From NCBI GenBank assembly GCA_965277595.1, contig CBDIDH010000002.1, forward strand, positions 3,782,001 through 3,846,000: a stretch of 64,000 nucleotides of DNA. The letters run 5' to 3'. How positions within the stretch are numbered: position 1 is the first letter of the stretch; each line of letters begins with the position of its first letter. This stretch comes from CBDIDH01 sp965277595 (lineage in GTDB: Bacteria; Planctomycetota; Planctomycetia; Isosphaerales; Isosphaeraceae). The translations under genes were made by a program, and so were the position numbers. This document shows positions 38,209 through 46,793 of this stretch, piece by piece. Below the pieces are notes generated by a model. That model ran no database searches, was not told the origin of the DNA, and was given only the letters and a program-made list of their open reading frames with translations.

Positions 38209-39312
38209 ATGGGCTTTGGAACAAATGCTGTATTCGACGACCTCGCGTCGTTCCCGTATCCCGTCGCGGATTTTGGGCTCGACCAGGCGTTCGACGCGAT
38301 CGAAGATCTCTTTGAAGCGCAGAACAAGCTCGTGAGCGAGCAACTGATGCTCTTCGTCGACACAACCACCCTCCCGTTCATGGTCTCGTCCGCGCCCGAC
38401 CAGACGACCACGCAGGAGCTTGAGGAGTTCGCCACGCCGAACCCTCAGAAAATCATCAGCGGGCAGCAGATCGGCTTCCCCTTGCGGAAGTTCGGCGCCG
38501 CCTGGCAGGCCACCTATGGCGCCCTGAACGTCATGCCCGCCAAGGAACTCGCGGCGCAGGCGACGGCCACGGCGAACGCGGCGCTGCGTCGGGTCCAGCA
38601 GCGGTTACGCAACGCCCTGTACTCGCCCATGAATTACTCGTTCTACGACAAGTGGGCCGATCGTCGTCAGCAGTTCCCACTGCCGATCAAGGCCCTGGCG
38701 AACGCCGACGGCTTCCCGATCCCGGTCGGTCCCAACGGCGAGACCTTCAACGCCAGTACCCATAATCACTATCTGGCCACGGTGGGCTCGTCCGTGGCTC
38801 AGTCAGACTATGACGCCCTGATCCTCACTGTGATGGAGCATTACAACATGGGAACCCCCATGTTGATCATCAACGCGGCGGACCTCGGTTTCGTCCGAAG
38901 CTTTGTCTCCGCAAACGGCGCCGGGACGTTCGCCCCGGATGTTGATGTCCGCGTGATTCAGCCCCTGACGCAGCTCTACGCGAACCAGGCGCTGGATATC
39001 ACGAACCTCTATAACCGCCGTGTCGGCATCTACAACGGCGTCGAGGTCTGGGTCAAGCCCTGGGCGATCGCCACCTATCCCGTCTGCATCCAGACGAACA
39101 CCAACCGCGACAAGCCGCTCATGAAGCGCGAGCGCAAGGCTGGCTCGTCGGGGCTGAAGCTCGTGTTTGAAGGGTACGGCCACCCGCTCGCCGCCAAGGT
39201 CTGGGAGGACGAGTACGACATCGCCGTCTATGATCGCGTCGCCGCCGCCGTGCTCGACACGACCCACCAGACCAACTATACCGTTCCCTCCGCGCAGATC
39301 GCGGCGGCCTGA
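38209..39312 (+). CDS. Major capsid protein, HK97 fold (367 aa)
   Basis: A 367-residue protein in the canonical place. It has an N-terminal region with DFGLDQAFDAIEDLFEAQNK, then IGFPLRKFGAAWQATYGAL (E-loop like), helix NAALRRVQQRLRNALYSPMN, and a C-terminal YNGVEVWVKPWAIATYPVC, RKAGSSGLKLVFEGYGHPLA, YDIAVYDRVAAAVLD, typical of an HK97-fold P-domain and A-domain. No N-terminal prohead-protease site is obvious, fitting the separate scaffold gene. Ribosome site: GGAG (38195-38198), ten bases before the ATG. Confidence 0.85.
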   Translation: MGFGTNAVFDDLASFPYPVADFGLDQAFDAIEDLFEAQNKLVSEQLMLFVDTTTLPFMVSSAPDQTTTQELEEFATPNPQKIISGQQIGFPLRKFGAAWQATYGALNVMPAKELAAQATATANAALRRVQQRLRNALYSPMNYSFYDKWADRRQQFPLPIKALANADGFPIPVGPNGETFNASTHNHYLATVGSSVAQSDYDALILTVMEHYNMGTPMLIINAADLGFVRSFVSANGAGTFAPDVDVRVIQPLTQLYANQALDITNLYNRRVGIYNGVEVWVKPWAIATYPVCIQTNTNRDKPLMKRERKAGSSGLKLVFEGYGHPLAAKVWEDEYDIAVYDRVAAAVLDTTHQTNYTVPSAQIAAA

Positions 39313-39373
39313 GTCCAGTTTGGCGAACCGCAAAGGCTCATCCCACCTCGTTTGATCGAGAAAGGTTCCTTCG

Positions 39374-39640
39374 ATGGCAGAGTCGTCCCGAGCCTCCGAG
39401 AGCAAGCAAGCCGTCGTCGCGCCGCCCGTCGCGGCCGTCGACGCCCCGTCGTCGATCCTCACGATCAAGTCGCCCGGCCCGTTCACGCCCCCGGTTGCTC
39501 CCGAGACACCGCCGGGGGGGAAGTTCGCCGTCAAGACCACCGAATACGAGAACGGTCGCCCCGTCGAAAAGGTCCGCTACGTCAACGCTCACGGCCGCCC
39601 CTTCTCCGACGACCCGGCCGAGAACATGAAGGACAAATAA
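39374..39640 (+). CDS. Small Pro-rich virion-associated protein (88 aa)
   Basis: A Pro/Ala/Ser-rich N-terminus (SESKQAVVAPPVAAVDAPSS) is followed by a beta end (GGKFAVKTTEYENGRPVEKV, RYVNAHGRPFSDDPAE). This is a common type of small head protein lying between capsid and connector genes. GAGAAAGG lies eight to fifteen bases before the ATG. The function is unknown. Confidence 0.6.
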   Translation: MAESSRASESKQAVVAPPVAAVDAPSSILTIKSPGPFTPPVAPETPPGGKFAVKTTEYENGRPVEKVRYVNAHGRPFSDDPAENMKDK

Positions 39641-39643
39641 GCC

Positions 39644-40327
39644 ATGGCCGACGTCTTCGCGGGCCTACCGGCCACGGACGCCGACATCGCTTTCGGCGCC
39701 GCGCAGGGCGATTTCCCGGTGATCGCCGAGCGGTGCGACCGGATGGCCGAGGGGACTGACGGGGCGATCGCGGCGGGGTCCATGACCCTGACCTCGTCGG
39801 TCCCCTTCGCCACTCAGGGCGTGCAACCGGGCCACGTCCTTGTCACGACCAGGCAGGCCAGTCCGGGCAAGCCGTCACCGATCGAGTCAGCCGACATGCT
39901 CGCCGTCGTCTCGGCCGCCGATGGTTCGCTCGCCCTGGGGCGATACGGTTACGCGCCGGGTCAAGGGTCACCACCGCGCGGCGTGACTCCCACGAACGGC
40001 GCCACGGGCGTCCGGTTCTTTATCCCCAGCGTCGTCGGGGTGATCGCGGCGCAGTATCTCGATATCCAGAGACGTTTGGAAGTCGTCGCCGATCTCGCGA
40101 CATTCGACCCCCAGGACCTGAAGATTCTCACCGTCTGGGCCACGCTCCGCGATCTGTATTTCGCGGCCTCGCGAGGACAGGACGATACCTTCATGAAGAA
40201 ATCGCAAAATCTCGATACGCGTATCACGGCGCGTATCAAAACGCTCTCGCGGCAAGACGTCCTTGCGGCGCCTTCGGCGGGTTCGACGCCCACGGGCTTT
40301 GCCGCTCAAGAGTTCTGGTGCTGGTAA
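39644..40327 (+). CDS. Head-tail connector-like protein (227 aa)
   Basis: The N-terminal half is beta-rich (SMTLTSSVPFATQGVQPGHV, SADMLAVVSAADGSLALGRY) and ends in a helical half (QYLDIQRRLEVVADLATFD, KILTVWATLRDLYFAASRG, FMKKSQNLDTRITARIKTLS). The latter resembles gp6/adaptor-type connector proteins with a 'DLY...K' helix. It lies two genes after the capsid gene. The assignment is moderate. Confidence 0.6.
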   Translation: MADVFAGLPATDADIAFGAAQGDFPVIAERCDRMAEGTDGAIAAGSMTLTSSVPFATQGVQPGHVLVTTRQASPGKPSPIESADMLAVVSAADGSLALGRYGYAPGQGSPPRGVTPTNGATGVRFFIPSVVGVIAAQYLDIQRRLEVVADLATFDPQDLKILTVWATLRDLYFAASRGQDDTFMKKSQNLDTRITARIKTLSRQDVLAAPSAGSTPTGFAAQEFWCW

Positions 40328-40393
40328 TCCTACCGCGATTTTAGCTCGAATCGCCTCGCAATCTCATCTCCCGTCTGATCGGACCCCCTTCCC

Positions 40394-42361
40394 ATGCACG
40401 TCCTTCTCGCCCTTCTCCTGCTGGCGCAGGCTCCCCCCTCCGCGCGCCCCACGTCCTCCCATCCCTTCGGCCACCGCTCGACCGCCGCCGCGAGGTTCAC
40501 CGAATCCCACCGCCTTCGCGCCGTGCGTACTGCCGCCCCTGTTCCATCACCATTACCGATCCCGCTCCCCGCCCCCAACACGCCCGGCGTCGATGGGTCC
40601 ACGGCTCTGCAAGCGATCGTCGACGCCGCCCAGAAGATCACCGACGCCGACGACACGACCGCCCGGTCGATCCATCTGCCGCAAGGTTCTCCGTACAACT
40701 GCTCGCTCGTCTACGTCGACGGCCGCAACATCACGATTGAAGGCGACGGCCCCGGCACCTTCCTCATGAGCCAGGGGCCTCCGCCATTGGTGTTAGGCGT
40801 TCCCCGGCTGCAACGCCTCGGCATCGACCCGACCCGCTACTCGGTCCCCTCGGTCCTCGGTCAGGGGATGATCGGGCTGAGCACCAAAGCCGAAGCCGTC
40901 CTCTCCGTCACGGCGCACCCCTTGCAACTCGGCGGCGGTCCCGCGCTCGCGCCGGATTACTGGGGCGGACCTGGGTACACCTGGGAAATGGTGATCGGCT
41001 CGGGGTCGCAAGCCTGGGGGCCGGGCTGGTGGCTCTTTGGGCTCTCCAACGGCAACGGCATCGTCCGGCCCTATTCGCTCGTCACCGGCGACGACCCCGT
41101 TAATACTCTTCGCTGGCTCTTCCGCACCGCCGATCAGACCGAGGTGAACTACCGCCGCGCCACGATCCCGATTCCCGGCGGATTCACACCCAATGCCACG
41201 CACCGGATCACGATCCAGCAGGACAACACGACCGCGACAATCACGGTCTGGGTCGACGGGGTCCAGCAGGTCGTTCCGCTCGACTCGACCGACAACACCG
41301 CGTGGAAGCCCGGTGTGGCGATGGCCCGAACCGACGGCTTGACCCCCTTCCTTTTCGGGGGAATGCAACAGTCCCCGGCACCCCTCGACGTTCACGGCTT
41401 CCTCGTCTCGGACACCCTCGTCTACGATCCGACCCAGGCAAAGGAAACCCGCCGCGACGGCAAGCCGATCTCCCCGTCACGCTACTGGGACCAGGGACCG
41501 AACGTCATCGCCTATCTCGTGATGAGCGACACTCCGAACACACACCGGATGATCGCCACCAGAGCCCAGACCGGCGTGGGTTTCTGGGTCACCAAGGCCG
41601 GGGGCCAACCCTCGCAAAACCTTTCCGTTCGCAATCTTGCGATCGACTGCAAGCTCCAGCAATCGATCGCTCTCGGCTGCTGCTTCGGCGTGCCCTTCGT
41701 CGACCTCCAGGCGGGGGGCTCTGGACTCCAGGCAATCGGCTCGGTTCCGATCGGCTGCACCTATCCGGTGACCCTCGAACGCTGCAATCTCGCGGGCTAT
41801 GACGCGGCGTATGTCGGCTGGGAACAGATGGTCCACGGCCATAACACCTGGGTCGGCATGAGCGGGCGGGACGGGCTTCGATGCGGGGGCGGAGTGTTTG
41901 ACTGGGACCGCACGACCTTCACGTTCAGTTTGCCGACGACCGAGTGTTTCATCCGCAAGACCTCGGACCCCTACGGTGGAAGCCTCGCGATCCGCGACAT
42001 GCTGGTGGATAACGAAGGGGGGACGCCGAGCGATGCGATTATCAGCGTGGATCATTCGGCATACTGTCCGAATGAGGTGCTGATCGATCAGGTCGGGGTG
42101 AGCACGCTCAACACGTCGCCGTTCGTGAGACTCAATGGCCGTCGCACGCTGGCGTATGGCGATACGTTCACGCCCGCGAAGGTGAGCATCACCAACCTCT
42201 CCTGCTTCGCGGCCAGCACGCAGCCGGGGTTTCAGGTCGATGGGACGGTCGGAAGCTGGTACGGCGCGGCGGATTGCTCGGGCAACCAGGTCAACGGCGT
42301 CGTGGGGCACGGCGAGAATATCAGCGTGATTCCGAGGCCGGTGATGGTGCCGGCGCAGTGA
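40394..42361 (+). CDS. Tail spike/fibre with signal peptide, LamG and beta-helix (655 aa)
   Basis: A signal-like N-terminus (MHVLLALLLLAQAPPS) precedes a pectate-lyase-like beta-helix start (ALQAIVDAAQKITDADDTTA, LVYVDGRNITIEGDGPGTFL). A concanavalin-like domain (~165-340; GYTWEMVIGSGSQAWGPGWW, ATITVWVDGVQQVVPLDS) interrupts it, and further right-handed helix repeats follow (LSVRNLAIDCKLQQSIALG, VTLERCNLAGYDAAYVGWE, PAKVSITNLSC). The fold suits a receptor-binding spike with possible polysaccharide-degrading activity; catalytic residues cannot be named. A signal peptide on a virion spike is unusual. Confidence 0.7.
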   Translation: MHVLLALLLLAQAPPSARPTSSHPFGHRSTAAARFTESHRLRAVRTAAPVPSPLPIPLPAPNTPGVDGSTALQAIVDAAQKITDADDTTARSIHLPQGSPYNCSLVYVDGRNITIEGDGPGTFLMSQGPPPLVLGVPRLQRLGIDPTRYSVPSVLGQGMIGLSTKAEAVLSVTAHPLQLGGGPALAPDYWGGPGYTWEMVIGSGSQAWGPGWWLFGLSNGNGIVRPYSLVTGDDPVNTLRWLFRTADQTEVNYRRATIPIPGGFTPNATHRITIQQDNTTATITVWVDGVQQVVPLDSTDNTAWKPGVAMARTDGLTPFLFGGMQQSPAPLDVHGFLVSDTLVYDPTQAKETRRDGKPISPSRYWDQGPNVIAYLVMSDTPNTHRMIATRAQTGVGFWVTKAGGQPSQNLSVRNLAIDCKLQQSIALGCCFGVPFVDLQAGGSGLQAIGSVPIGCTYPVTLERCNLAGYDAAYVGWEQMVHGHNTWVGMSGRDGLRCGGGVFDWDRTTFTFSLPTTECFIRKTSDPYGGSLAIRDMLVDNEGGTPSDAIISVDHSAYCPNEVLIDQVGVSTLNTSPFVRLNGRRTLAYGDTFTPAKVSITNLSCFAASTQPGFQVDGTVGSWYGAADCSGNQVNGVVGHGENISVIPRPVMVPAQ

Positions 42362-42400
42362 ATTGAAGCGGATCGAACCTCTCTCCGAAGGGGGCCTACA

Positions 42401-42865
42401 GTGGCCAATCCATCTCCCTCCGTTATCACCGCTCTCGATGCCAAGGTGCCGACCCTCCCCGGTGGCTGGACCGGCAACACCGACGCCGCGATTGCCGTTT
42501 TGCTCAACACGCCGTCGGTCGTCAACCCCTCGCCGCAAGCCACGATCCCGAAGCCGTATACGGTGGCCTCGGTCCTGTCGCTCATCACGACGTCGGCGGC
42601 GAACCTCAAGGCCGACCCGTTCCTCGCGGTCCTGACGGACGTGCGGGACCGCATCCAGGCGGCGGATACGGCCGGGGTCGTCCTCTACGGGCAACTCCTG
42701 CTGGGCTGGGGCGTCATCACCCAGGTCGAGCACGATTTGATTCTCTCCGCCGTCACGGCCACGCAACCCGACCCGAATTATCAGGCCGAGATTAGCTGGG
42801 CAATGGCCACGATCAACCGACCCATTGACGCGGCCGACGTCGCCGCAGCGAGGCCGACTCAATGA
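42401..42865 (+). CDS. Hypothetical virion protein (154 aa)
   Basis: GTG start. Low aromatic content, Ala/Thr-rich with an N-terminal TNTDAAIAVLL-type segment; the middle is helical (LTDVRDRIQAADTAGVVLYG, ISWAMATINRPIDAADVAAA). Its place between spike and LamG genes suggests a small tail or connector-associated part. It overlaps the next gene by four bases. No family is recognised. Confidence 0.6.
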   Translation: MANPSPSVITALDAKVPTLPGGWTGNTDAAIAVLLNTPSVVNPSPQATIPKPYTVASVLSLITTSAANLKADPFLAVLTDVRDRIQAADTAGVVLYGQLLLGWGVITQVEHDLILSAVTATQPDPNYQAEISWAMATINRPIDAADVAAARPTQ

Positions 42866-43242
42866 GCGCGACCACCAAGAGTTCCACGCAACTCCTCGGC
42901 TCGGGCGGATCGGCCGCGACGATCGGCCACGGCGGCACGCCGGTCACGTCCACGGCCCTATCGATGTCGACCGATTTCGACGCCGCGCTCGCCTGCCGGG
43001 TCTCGACCACGACGGCCCCGACCGCGAATAGCCTGGTGCAATTCCAGTGGTCGCCGGATGGCACGACCTTTTTCAACGACTCCGGCCCCTTTGTCGTGCC
43101 TCTGACCTCGGGCACCAGCACCGATTACAGCTACCTGCCGCCCCCCGCCGCGACGGCCGCGCGGGTCGTCGTGACCAACCCGGATACGACCGTGGACGTG
43201 TCGGCCCTGGCTTATGGCTGCTCCCTGGACACGGTGGGCTGA
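42862..43242 (+). CDS. Hypothetical beta-rich virion protein (126 aa)
   Basis: Beta-strand-rich and Thr/Ser-rich: SMSTDFDAALACRVSTTTA, LVQFQWSPDGTTFFNDSG, YLPPPAATAARVVVTNPD. The signature 'aAxVxVTNPDTTxDVsAxAY' suggests a tail or fibre jelly-roll (from memory). It overlaps the upstream gene (ATGA) and ends three bases before the LamG gene. Confidence 0.6.
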   Translation: MSATTKSSTQLLGSGGSAATIGHGGTPVTSTALSMSTDFDAALACRVSTTTAPTANSLVQFQWSPDGTTFFNDSGPFVVPLTSGTSTDYSYLPPPAATAARVVVTNPDTTVDVSALAYGCSLDTVG

Positions 43243-43245
43243 CCG

Positions 43246-44028
43246 ATGCCAAGAGTGCCTTCATATCCGCGGATCTACCAACGCACCGGCGGCCCGGTGT
43301 ACTGGGCTTACACGGCGCAGGGGCCGCGCCGGACATTCGCGGGCGATACGGGAGACGTGTCCGACCTTGCCGGCAACACTCCAGCACTCACGCGCGGCGC
43401 GGGCTGCAATTACCTCTCGGGGCCGAATGGCTCGTGCATCTCTTGCGACGGCACCGCGACGGGGGTTGCGATCGGATCGGACGCGCGGCTACCGATGGGA
43501 TCGGCTCCGCGTACGGTCGGATGCTGGATGAAGGGGCCACCGGTAGATCCGAATACGAACGTCTTTTTTCTCTCTTACGGCGGAGGAGGTGCCTATCACA
43601 GCGGGTTCTTTCTGGGAGCGTATCAAGATGCGATGGTATTTACGCAGGTTGGGGATAGTTTCAAGTCGACAATTTCGATCACGGATAACGCCTGGCACCG
43701 CGTCTGGGTCACGCACGACGGCACAACCCAGCAAATGTTTATCGATGGGGAGTTCAACGCCAGCGCGGTGACGGCCGTTGATACGATCCCGTCCGTACTC
43801 GTGGTGGGCGGAGCACCGGCGAGACCTCAGTACAACCAGATTTGTCTGGTTGATGATATCCAGATTTATGACCGCGTCCTCTCCCCCGCCGAGATCGCCC
43901 GCGACTACGCCGACCCCTGCTGGCGACTGAGGCGACCATCACGGACGCGCCGATCGCTCGCCAAGAAATCCGCCCCTCTCTTTCGCCGCACCCTTTTCGA
44001 CCGCGCCGGATCGCGGGGGAGCATGTGA
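43246..44028 (+). CDS. LamG (concanavalin-like) domain protein (260 aa)
   Basis: Residues ~75-215 form a Laminin-G_3 domain: RTVGCWMKGPPVDPNTNVFF, GFFLGAYQDAMVFTQVG, HRVWVTHDGTTQQMFIDGE, ICLVDDIQIYDRVLSPAEIA. Typical end 'DDIxIYxRxLSxxEI' is present. These domains bind carbohydrates in phage fibres. A basic 40-residue C-terminal tail (RRPSRTRRSLAKKSAPLFRR) may attach it to another part. A Cys pair (CNYLSGPNGSCISC) lies near the N-terminus. Confidence 0.75.
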   Translation: MPRVPSYPRIYQRTGGPVYWAYTAQGPRRTFAGDTGDVSDLAGNTPALTRGAGCNYLSGPNGSCISCDGTATGVAIGSDARLPMGSAPRTVGCWMKGPPVDPNTNVFFLSYGGGGAYHSGFFLGAYQDAMVFTQVGDSFKSTISITDNAWHRVWVTHDGTTQQMFIDGEFNASAVTAVDTIPSVLVVGGAPARPQYNQICLVDDIQIYDRVLSPAEIARDYADPCWRLRRPSRTRRSLAKKSAPLFRRTLFDRAGSRGSM

Positions 44029-44031
44029 CCC

Positions 44032-44649
44032 GTGAACGACCGCCAGCAGAACAGCACCGCGCATCCGATCCCGTTCCTGATGATCTTATCCAGCGATCAC
44101 CTTTCCCCGGCGACGGGGTTGGTCGCGGGAACGAGTCTGACGGTGGTTATTTCCAAGGACGGCGGAGCCTTCGCCACGCCCGCTGGGGCCGTGACCGAGA
44201 TCGGCAACGGCTGGTATTCGCTCGCGGGCAACGCGACCGACCGGGGCACACTGGGGGCGTTCATCGTCCACGCGACGGGCACCGGCTGCGATCCGTCGGA
44301 CGCGCGGGGGACGATCGTCGGGTACGACCCGTTCAACGGTTCGAATCTTGGCCTGACGAACCTGGACGCGGCGGTCTCGACCCGATCGACCTACGCGGGG
44401 GGGGCGGTGGCGTCGGTCACGGCGCCGGTGACGGTCAACCTCTCTCAGCTTCTATCAGCGCCTCGCGCCCTCGATACCGTGAACGACAACGCCCTGACGA
44501 TCAACGATGGCCTCGTCGCCGCGATCTGCGGGGCGGCGGGCCAGCAAGCCGTCAGCGGAACCGCCTACACGATCGCCACGCCGCACACAGCCACGCCGAT
44601 TCGGACGTTCACGCTGAACTCGTCGACGGCGCCGACGACACGGAGTTAA
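44032..44649 (+). CDS. Phage protein with 'ATGLVAGTSLTVVISKDGGAF' type domain (205 aa)
   Basis: The N-terminal 100 residues (SSDHLSPATGLVAGTSLTVV, VTEIGNGWYSLAGNATDRG, FIVHATGTGCDPSDAR) belong to a small beta-sandwich module found in many phage and planctomycete proteins, where the 'GAVTEIGNGWYxL' strand is characteristic (from memory). The C-terminal half is Ala/Thr-rich. The name of the family cannot be given with certainty; a baseplate/fibre role is plausible. GTG start, directly after the LamG gene. Confidence 0.65.
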   Translation: MNDRQQNSTAHPIPFLMILSSDHLSPATGLVAGTSLTVVISKDGGAFATPAGAVTEIGNGWYSLAGNATDRGTLGAFIVHATGTGCDPSDARGTIVGYDPFNGSNLGLTNLDAAVSTRSTYAGGAVASVTAPVTVNLSQLLSAPRALDTVNDNALTINDGLVAAICGAAGQQAVSGTAYTIATPHTATPIRTFTLNSSTAPTTRS

Positions 44650-44654
44650 CCGTC

Positions 44655-45197
44655 ATGACGATCCTGACGGGCGGGCTCGGGTTCGCGCCTTATGCGCTGG
44701 TGACGGGGGGGCTGGCTCCGTCGGTGCCGGTCTCGACTCAGGCTCCCTACCGGGACGCCGATGTCCTGGACGCCTTTCGCGCGGCGCTTGATGCCACGGG
44801 AGCCTTTGACGCGGTTCTTGACGCGCTTCCCGAGGAGCAGGGCGAATCCTCGGAATACGAGGCCCTCGCGGCAATCACCCCCGTTCCCGGCGGTGCCCGG
44901 CAAACTCAGGACTTCGTGGACTCTGGCGGCATTCTCAACACCCGGCGGAGCCGCTATGTCCTGACCCTGATCGTCCGCGACGAGGATGCGGGGGTTCGCA
45001 ACCGGCGGCTCGACCTGCTTCAGAACATCGCGCATAACGCGCTGGACGGTGTTTCGGTCGGCGGCATGACGATCCCCGCGTGGACCCGGCTGGACGACTG
45101 GGGCTACCTCAAGGCGACCGACCCCGAACGCCGGGTTCAGGCCAATGGCGGGTTCGCCTATCAGGTGTACGACGGGGCGCACGCGGTCAATTACTGA
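44655..45197 (+). CDS. Tail-completion-like protein (180 aa)
   Basis: GGAG nine bases before ATG 44655. The central part (VLDAFRAALDATGAFDAVLDA, CA-less; shown in two parts: VLDAFRAALDATG and AFDAVLDALPEEQ) and YVLTLIVRDEDAGVRNRRLD, AHNALDGVSVGGMTIPAWTR, GFAYQVYDG are as in minor tail/tail-terminator proteins of siphophages. Its pairing with the gene after it also fits tail completion. Moderate. Confidence 0.6.
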   Translation: MTILTGGLGFAPYALVTGGLAPSVPVSTQAPYRDADVLDAFRAALDATGAFDAVLDALPEEQGESSEYEALAAITPVPGGARQTQDFVDSGGILNTRRSRYVLTLIVRDEDAGVRNRRLDLLQNIAHNALDGVSVGGMTIPAWTRLDDWGYLKATDPERRVQANGGFAYQVYDGAHAVNY

Positions 45198-45218
45198 GGC
45201 GGAAAGGCGCGGTGGGCA

Positions 45219-45671
45219 ATGTCAGGATCTGGGTTATCCGCGATCCTCGCCGATCTGGAGCGGCATAAGACGATCTTCGATCTCGACCGAGACGGCCTGG
45301 GCGAGAAACTCATGGACGCGACGGCGGCGCAGATCCTCCGGGACATGGAAGCGGAAGTCGACCCGGATGGAAGACGTTGGGCGGAACTCTCCGCAGCCTA
45401 TGTCGAGTACAAGCAGAAGGTTTCGCCGGGCGAGCCCATGAGTGTCCTGCATGGGCGAATGAGGACGCTGGAGGAACTCCAGGGCTTGCGGCGGATCACC
45501 GCGCGTGAAGGGGTGATGGTCTACGGCACGGATGAGCAGACGAGGCAGGAAGCCGAGTGGTTTCAGGAGGGGAACTCAAGACAACCCGGGCGCCGCTTCT
45601 ACGCGATCTCCGCCGAGTGCGAGGCGCGGCTGGACGAGGTTTGCAGGGAGCACCTGGCGGCGAGGGTGTGA
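45219..45671 (+). CDS. Phage virion morphogenesis / Mu-gpG-like protein (150 aa)
   Basis: Helix DRDGLGEKLMDATAAQIL, then RRWAELSAAYVEYKQKVSP, MSVLHGRMRTLEEL, and EWFQEGNSRQPGRRFYAIS. The GN-x-x-QPGR-x-FYAIS block is typical of phage virion-morphogenesis proteins (Mu gpG/HK97 gp10-like) that act in tail completion or head-tail joining. It ends the first structural block; genes in the opposite direction follow after six bases. Confidence 0.75.
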   Translation: MSGSGLSAILADLERHKTIFDLDRDGLGEKLMDATAAQILRDMEAEVDPDGRRWAELSAAYVEYKQKVSPGEPMSVLHGRMRTLEELQGLRRITAREGVMVYGTDEQTRQEAEWFQEGNSRQPGRRFYAISAECEARLDEVCREHLAARV

Positions 45672-45677
45672 TAGGGA

Positions 45678-45842
45678 TCACAACGAACACGCCCCGCACG
45701 TCCCTCCCCTCGTCGCGCAATGCCCGCACGCCTTGCAGTTCTTGCAGGCGCTGCACGGAAACGCGCCCTTGCAGGTCGCGTGCTCGGGCGGCGAGCCGGG
45801 GAAGGGAAGGGCGAGGGCGAAGATGAGGAGAAGGCGAATCAT
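45678..45842 (-). CDS. Secreted Cys-rich micro-protein (54 aa)
   Basis: The start at 45842 overlaps the upstream stop (ATGA). A signal peptide (MIRLLLIFALALPFPGS) precedes a tail with eight cysteines in about 31 residues (CKGAFPCSACKNCKACGHC then GGTCGACSL). The spacing is like small Cys-rich metal-binding or disulphide-rich peptides; comparable proteins (CxxCxxC tandem) occur in planctomycetes. No family is recognised; see findings. Confidence 0.6.
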   Translation of the reverse strand: MIRLLLIFALALPFPGSPPEHATCKGAFPCSACKNCKACGHCATRGGTCGACSL

Positions 45843-46153
45843 TTGGTCGTCGCTTTCCCGAAGATGAGCCCGCCGGCCCAACCAACGATGACCATGACGA
45901 TGGACCAAGCATGGTCTTTATCGCTCGCGGTCGATCGGGCGCTGTGAAAAACAACGAGGCTATAAGCGGTAAGCACGACGGCAAAGAACGCGGCCAGTCC
46001 GTAAGGGCCGAGGTCTTTAAAGTAGAAGGAAAGACGTTCCTTGTGAAGGCGAAGATCCTTCTCTTTAGGATCTTCGGGAGTCTTGAGCTGGAAATCGGCC
46101 TGCATCCCTTCCCGCTGAAGGAGCGAGGCGACATCAAGTTTTTTCGCCGACAT
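45839..46153 (-). CDS. Small two-helix membrane protein (104 aa)
   Basis: The start at 46153 has GAGGAC upstream. N-terminal soluble part (KKLDVASLLQREGMQADF), then two transmembrane helices (GPYGLAAFFAVVLTAYSLVVF, split as GPYGLAAFFAVVL and TAYSLVVF; and WSIVMVIVGWAGGLIFG). The design would suit a holin or a membrane-associated accessory protein. It is co-transcribed with the Cys-rich secreted peptide. Confidence 0.6.
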   Translation of the reverse strand: MSAKKLDVASLLQREGMQADFQLKTPEDPKEKDLRLHKERLSFYFKDLGPYGLAAFFAVVLTAYSLVVFHSARSTASDKDHAWSIVMVIVGWAGGLIFGKATTK

Positions 46154-46163
46154 GCGGAAGTCC

Positions 46164-46580
46164 TCAGAAGCCGACAAACTCGGTTTCGAGGGAATCCGGC
46201 GACTCGGCGGAGCCGACAACCTTACCAGCCCTTCGGGCGTCTACCGCCGCCCTGAGCAGGGCTACGCCCCTCATGAGAGTGGCCGCCTTCGTCGCGCCGA
46301 GATCCGACGCGAGCCGCGTGATGAGTTCGTCCAGTTCGGGAGTCACCGCAAGCGAAAGGTTTACCGCGCGCCTTGCTTCGACGCGATCGATCCGGCCATC
46401 CTTGGTCCGAATGACGTTCAAGAGAAGTCCCCTTTCCGCGCCGATCGCCTCGATGGCCCCGAGGGCCTCTTGCTCGTTGCGAAGGTCGGTATCAATGACG
46501 ATGGGGCGATGGTCCTGATCGACCACGGCGAGATGACCGCCGCCACCAGCGACAATCTGGAAGTAAGGGACTTGAGCCAC
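46164..46580 (-). CDS. Hypothetical protein with RHH-like C-terminus (138 aa)
   Basis: The GTG start at 46580 lies six bases after GAGG. N-terminal residues 1-75 form a beta-rich region (VDQDHRPIVIDTDLRNEQE, GLLLNVIRTKDGRIDRVE). The C-terminus, RRAVNLSLAVTPELDELITR, LASDLGATKAATLMRGVALL, is a ribbon-helix-helix type motif (strand then two helices), so DNA binding is likely. A regulator of the local leftward cluster is possible. Confidence 0.6.
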   Translation of the reverse strand: MAQVPYFQIVAGGGGHLAVVDQDHRPIVIDTDLRNEQEALGAIEAIGAERGLLLNVIRTKDGRIDRVEARRAVNLSLAVTPELDELITRLASDLGATKAATLMRGVALLRAAVDARRAGKVVGSAESPDSLETEFVGF

Positions 46581-46761
46581 AAGGTGCCTCCCTCCCATCC
46601 CAGGTCCGTCAGGTCGGCGTCCCTGCCTTCCCCGTCCTTCGTATCGGCCCGAAAGGGATCATTCCTCAAACGATTCTACCGAACGGTAGGTAGGAGAGAA
46701 GGGGGAAGCCCAAGGGCGGTTGAACTATTCGGAATTGCCGAATGGTTGCCGAGGGGAGAAA

Positions 46762-46783
46762 GCCCCGGAGGTGGGTCCGGGGC
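46762..46783 (-). terminator. Intrinsic-type terminator
   Basis: Read leftward: GCCCCGGA (46776-46783), a six-base loop, TCCGGGGC (46762-46769), then TTTCTCCCC. The stem is perfect over eight pairs and starts 11 bases after the stop of 46794-47063. One of a recurring family of GC hairpins in this window. Confidence 0.6.
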
Positions 46784-46793
46784 GAGGATGAGG

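Noticed and set aside
41477..42862. 461-codon open frame on the minus strand
   Set aside because: Antisense to the tail spike gene; Arg/Asp/Gly/His-rich with no domain, and the plus-strand protein is clearly structured.
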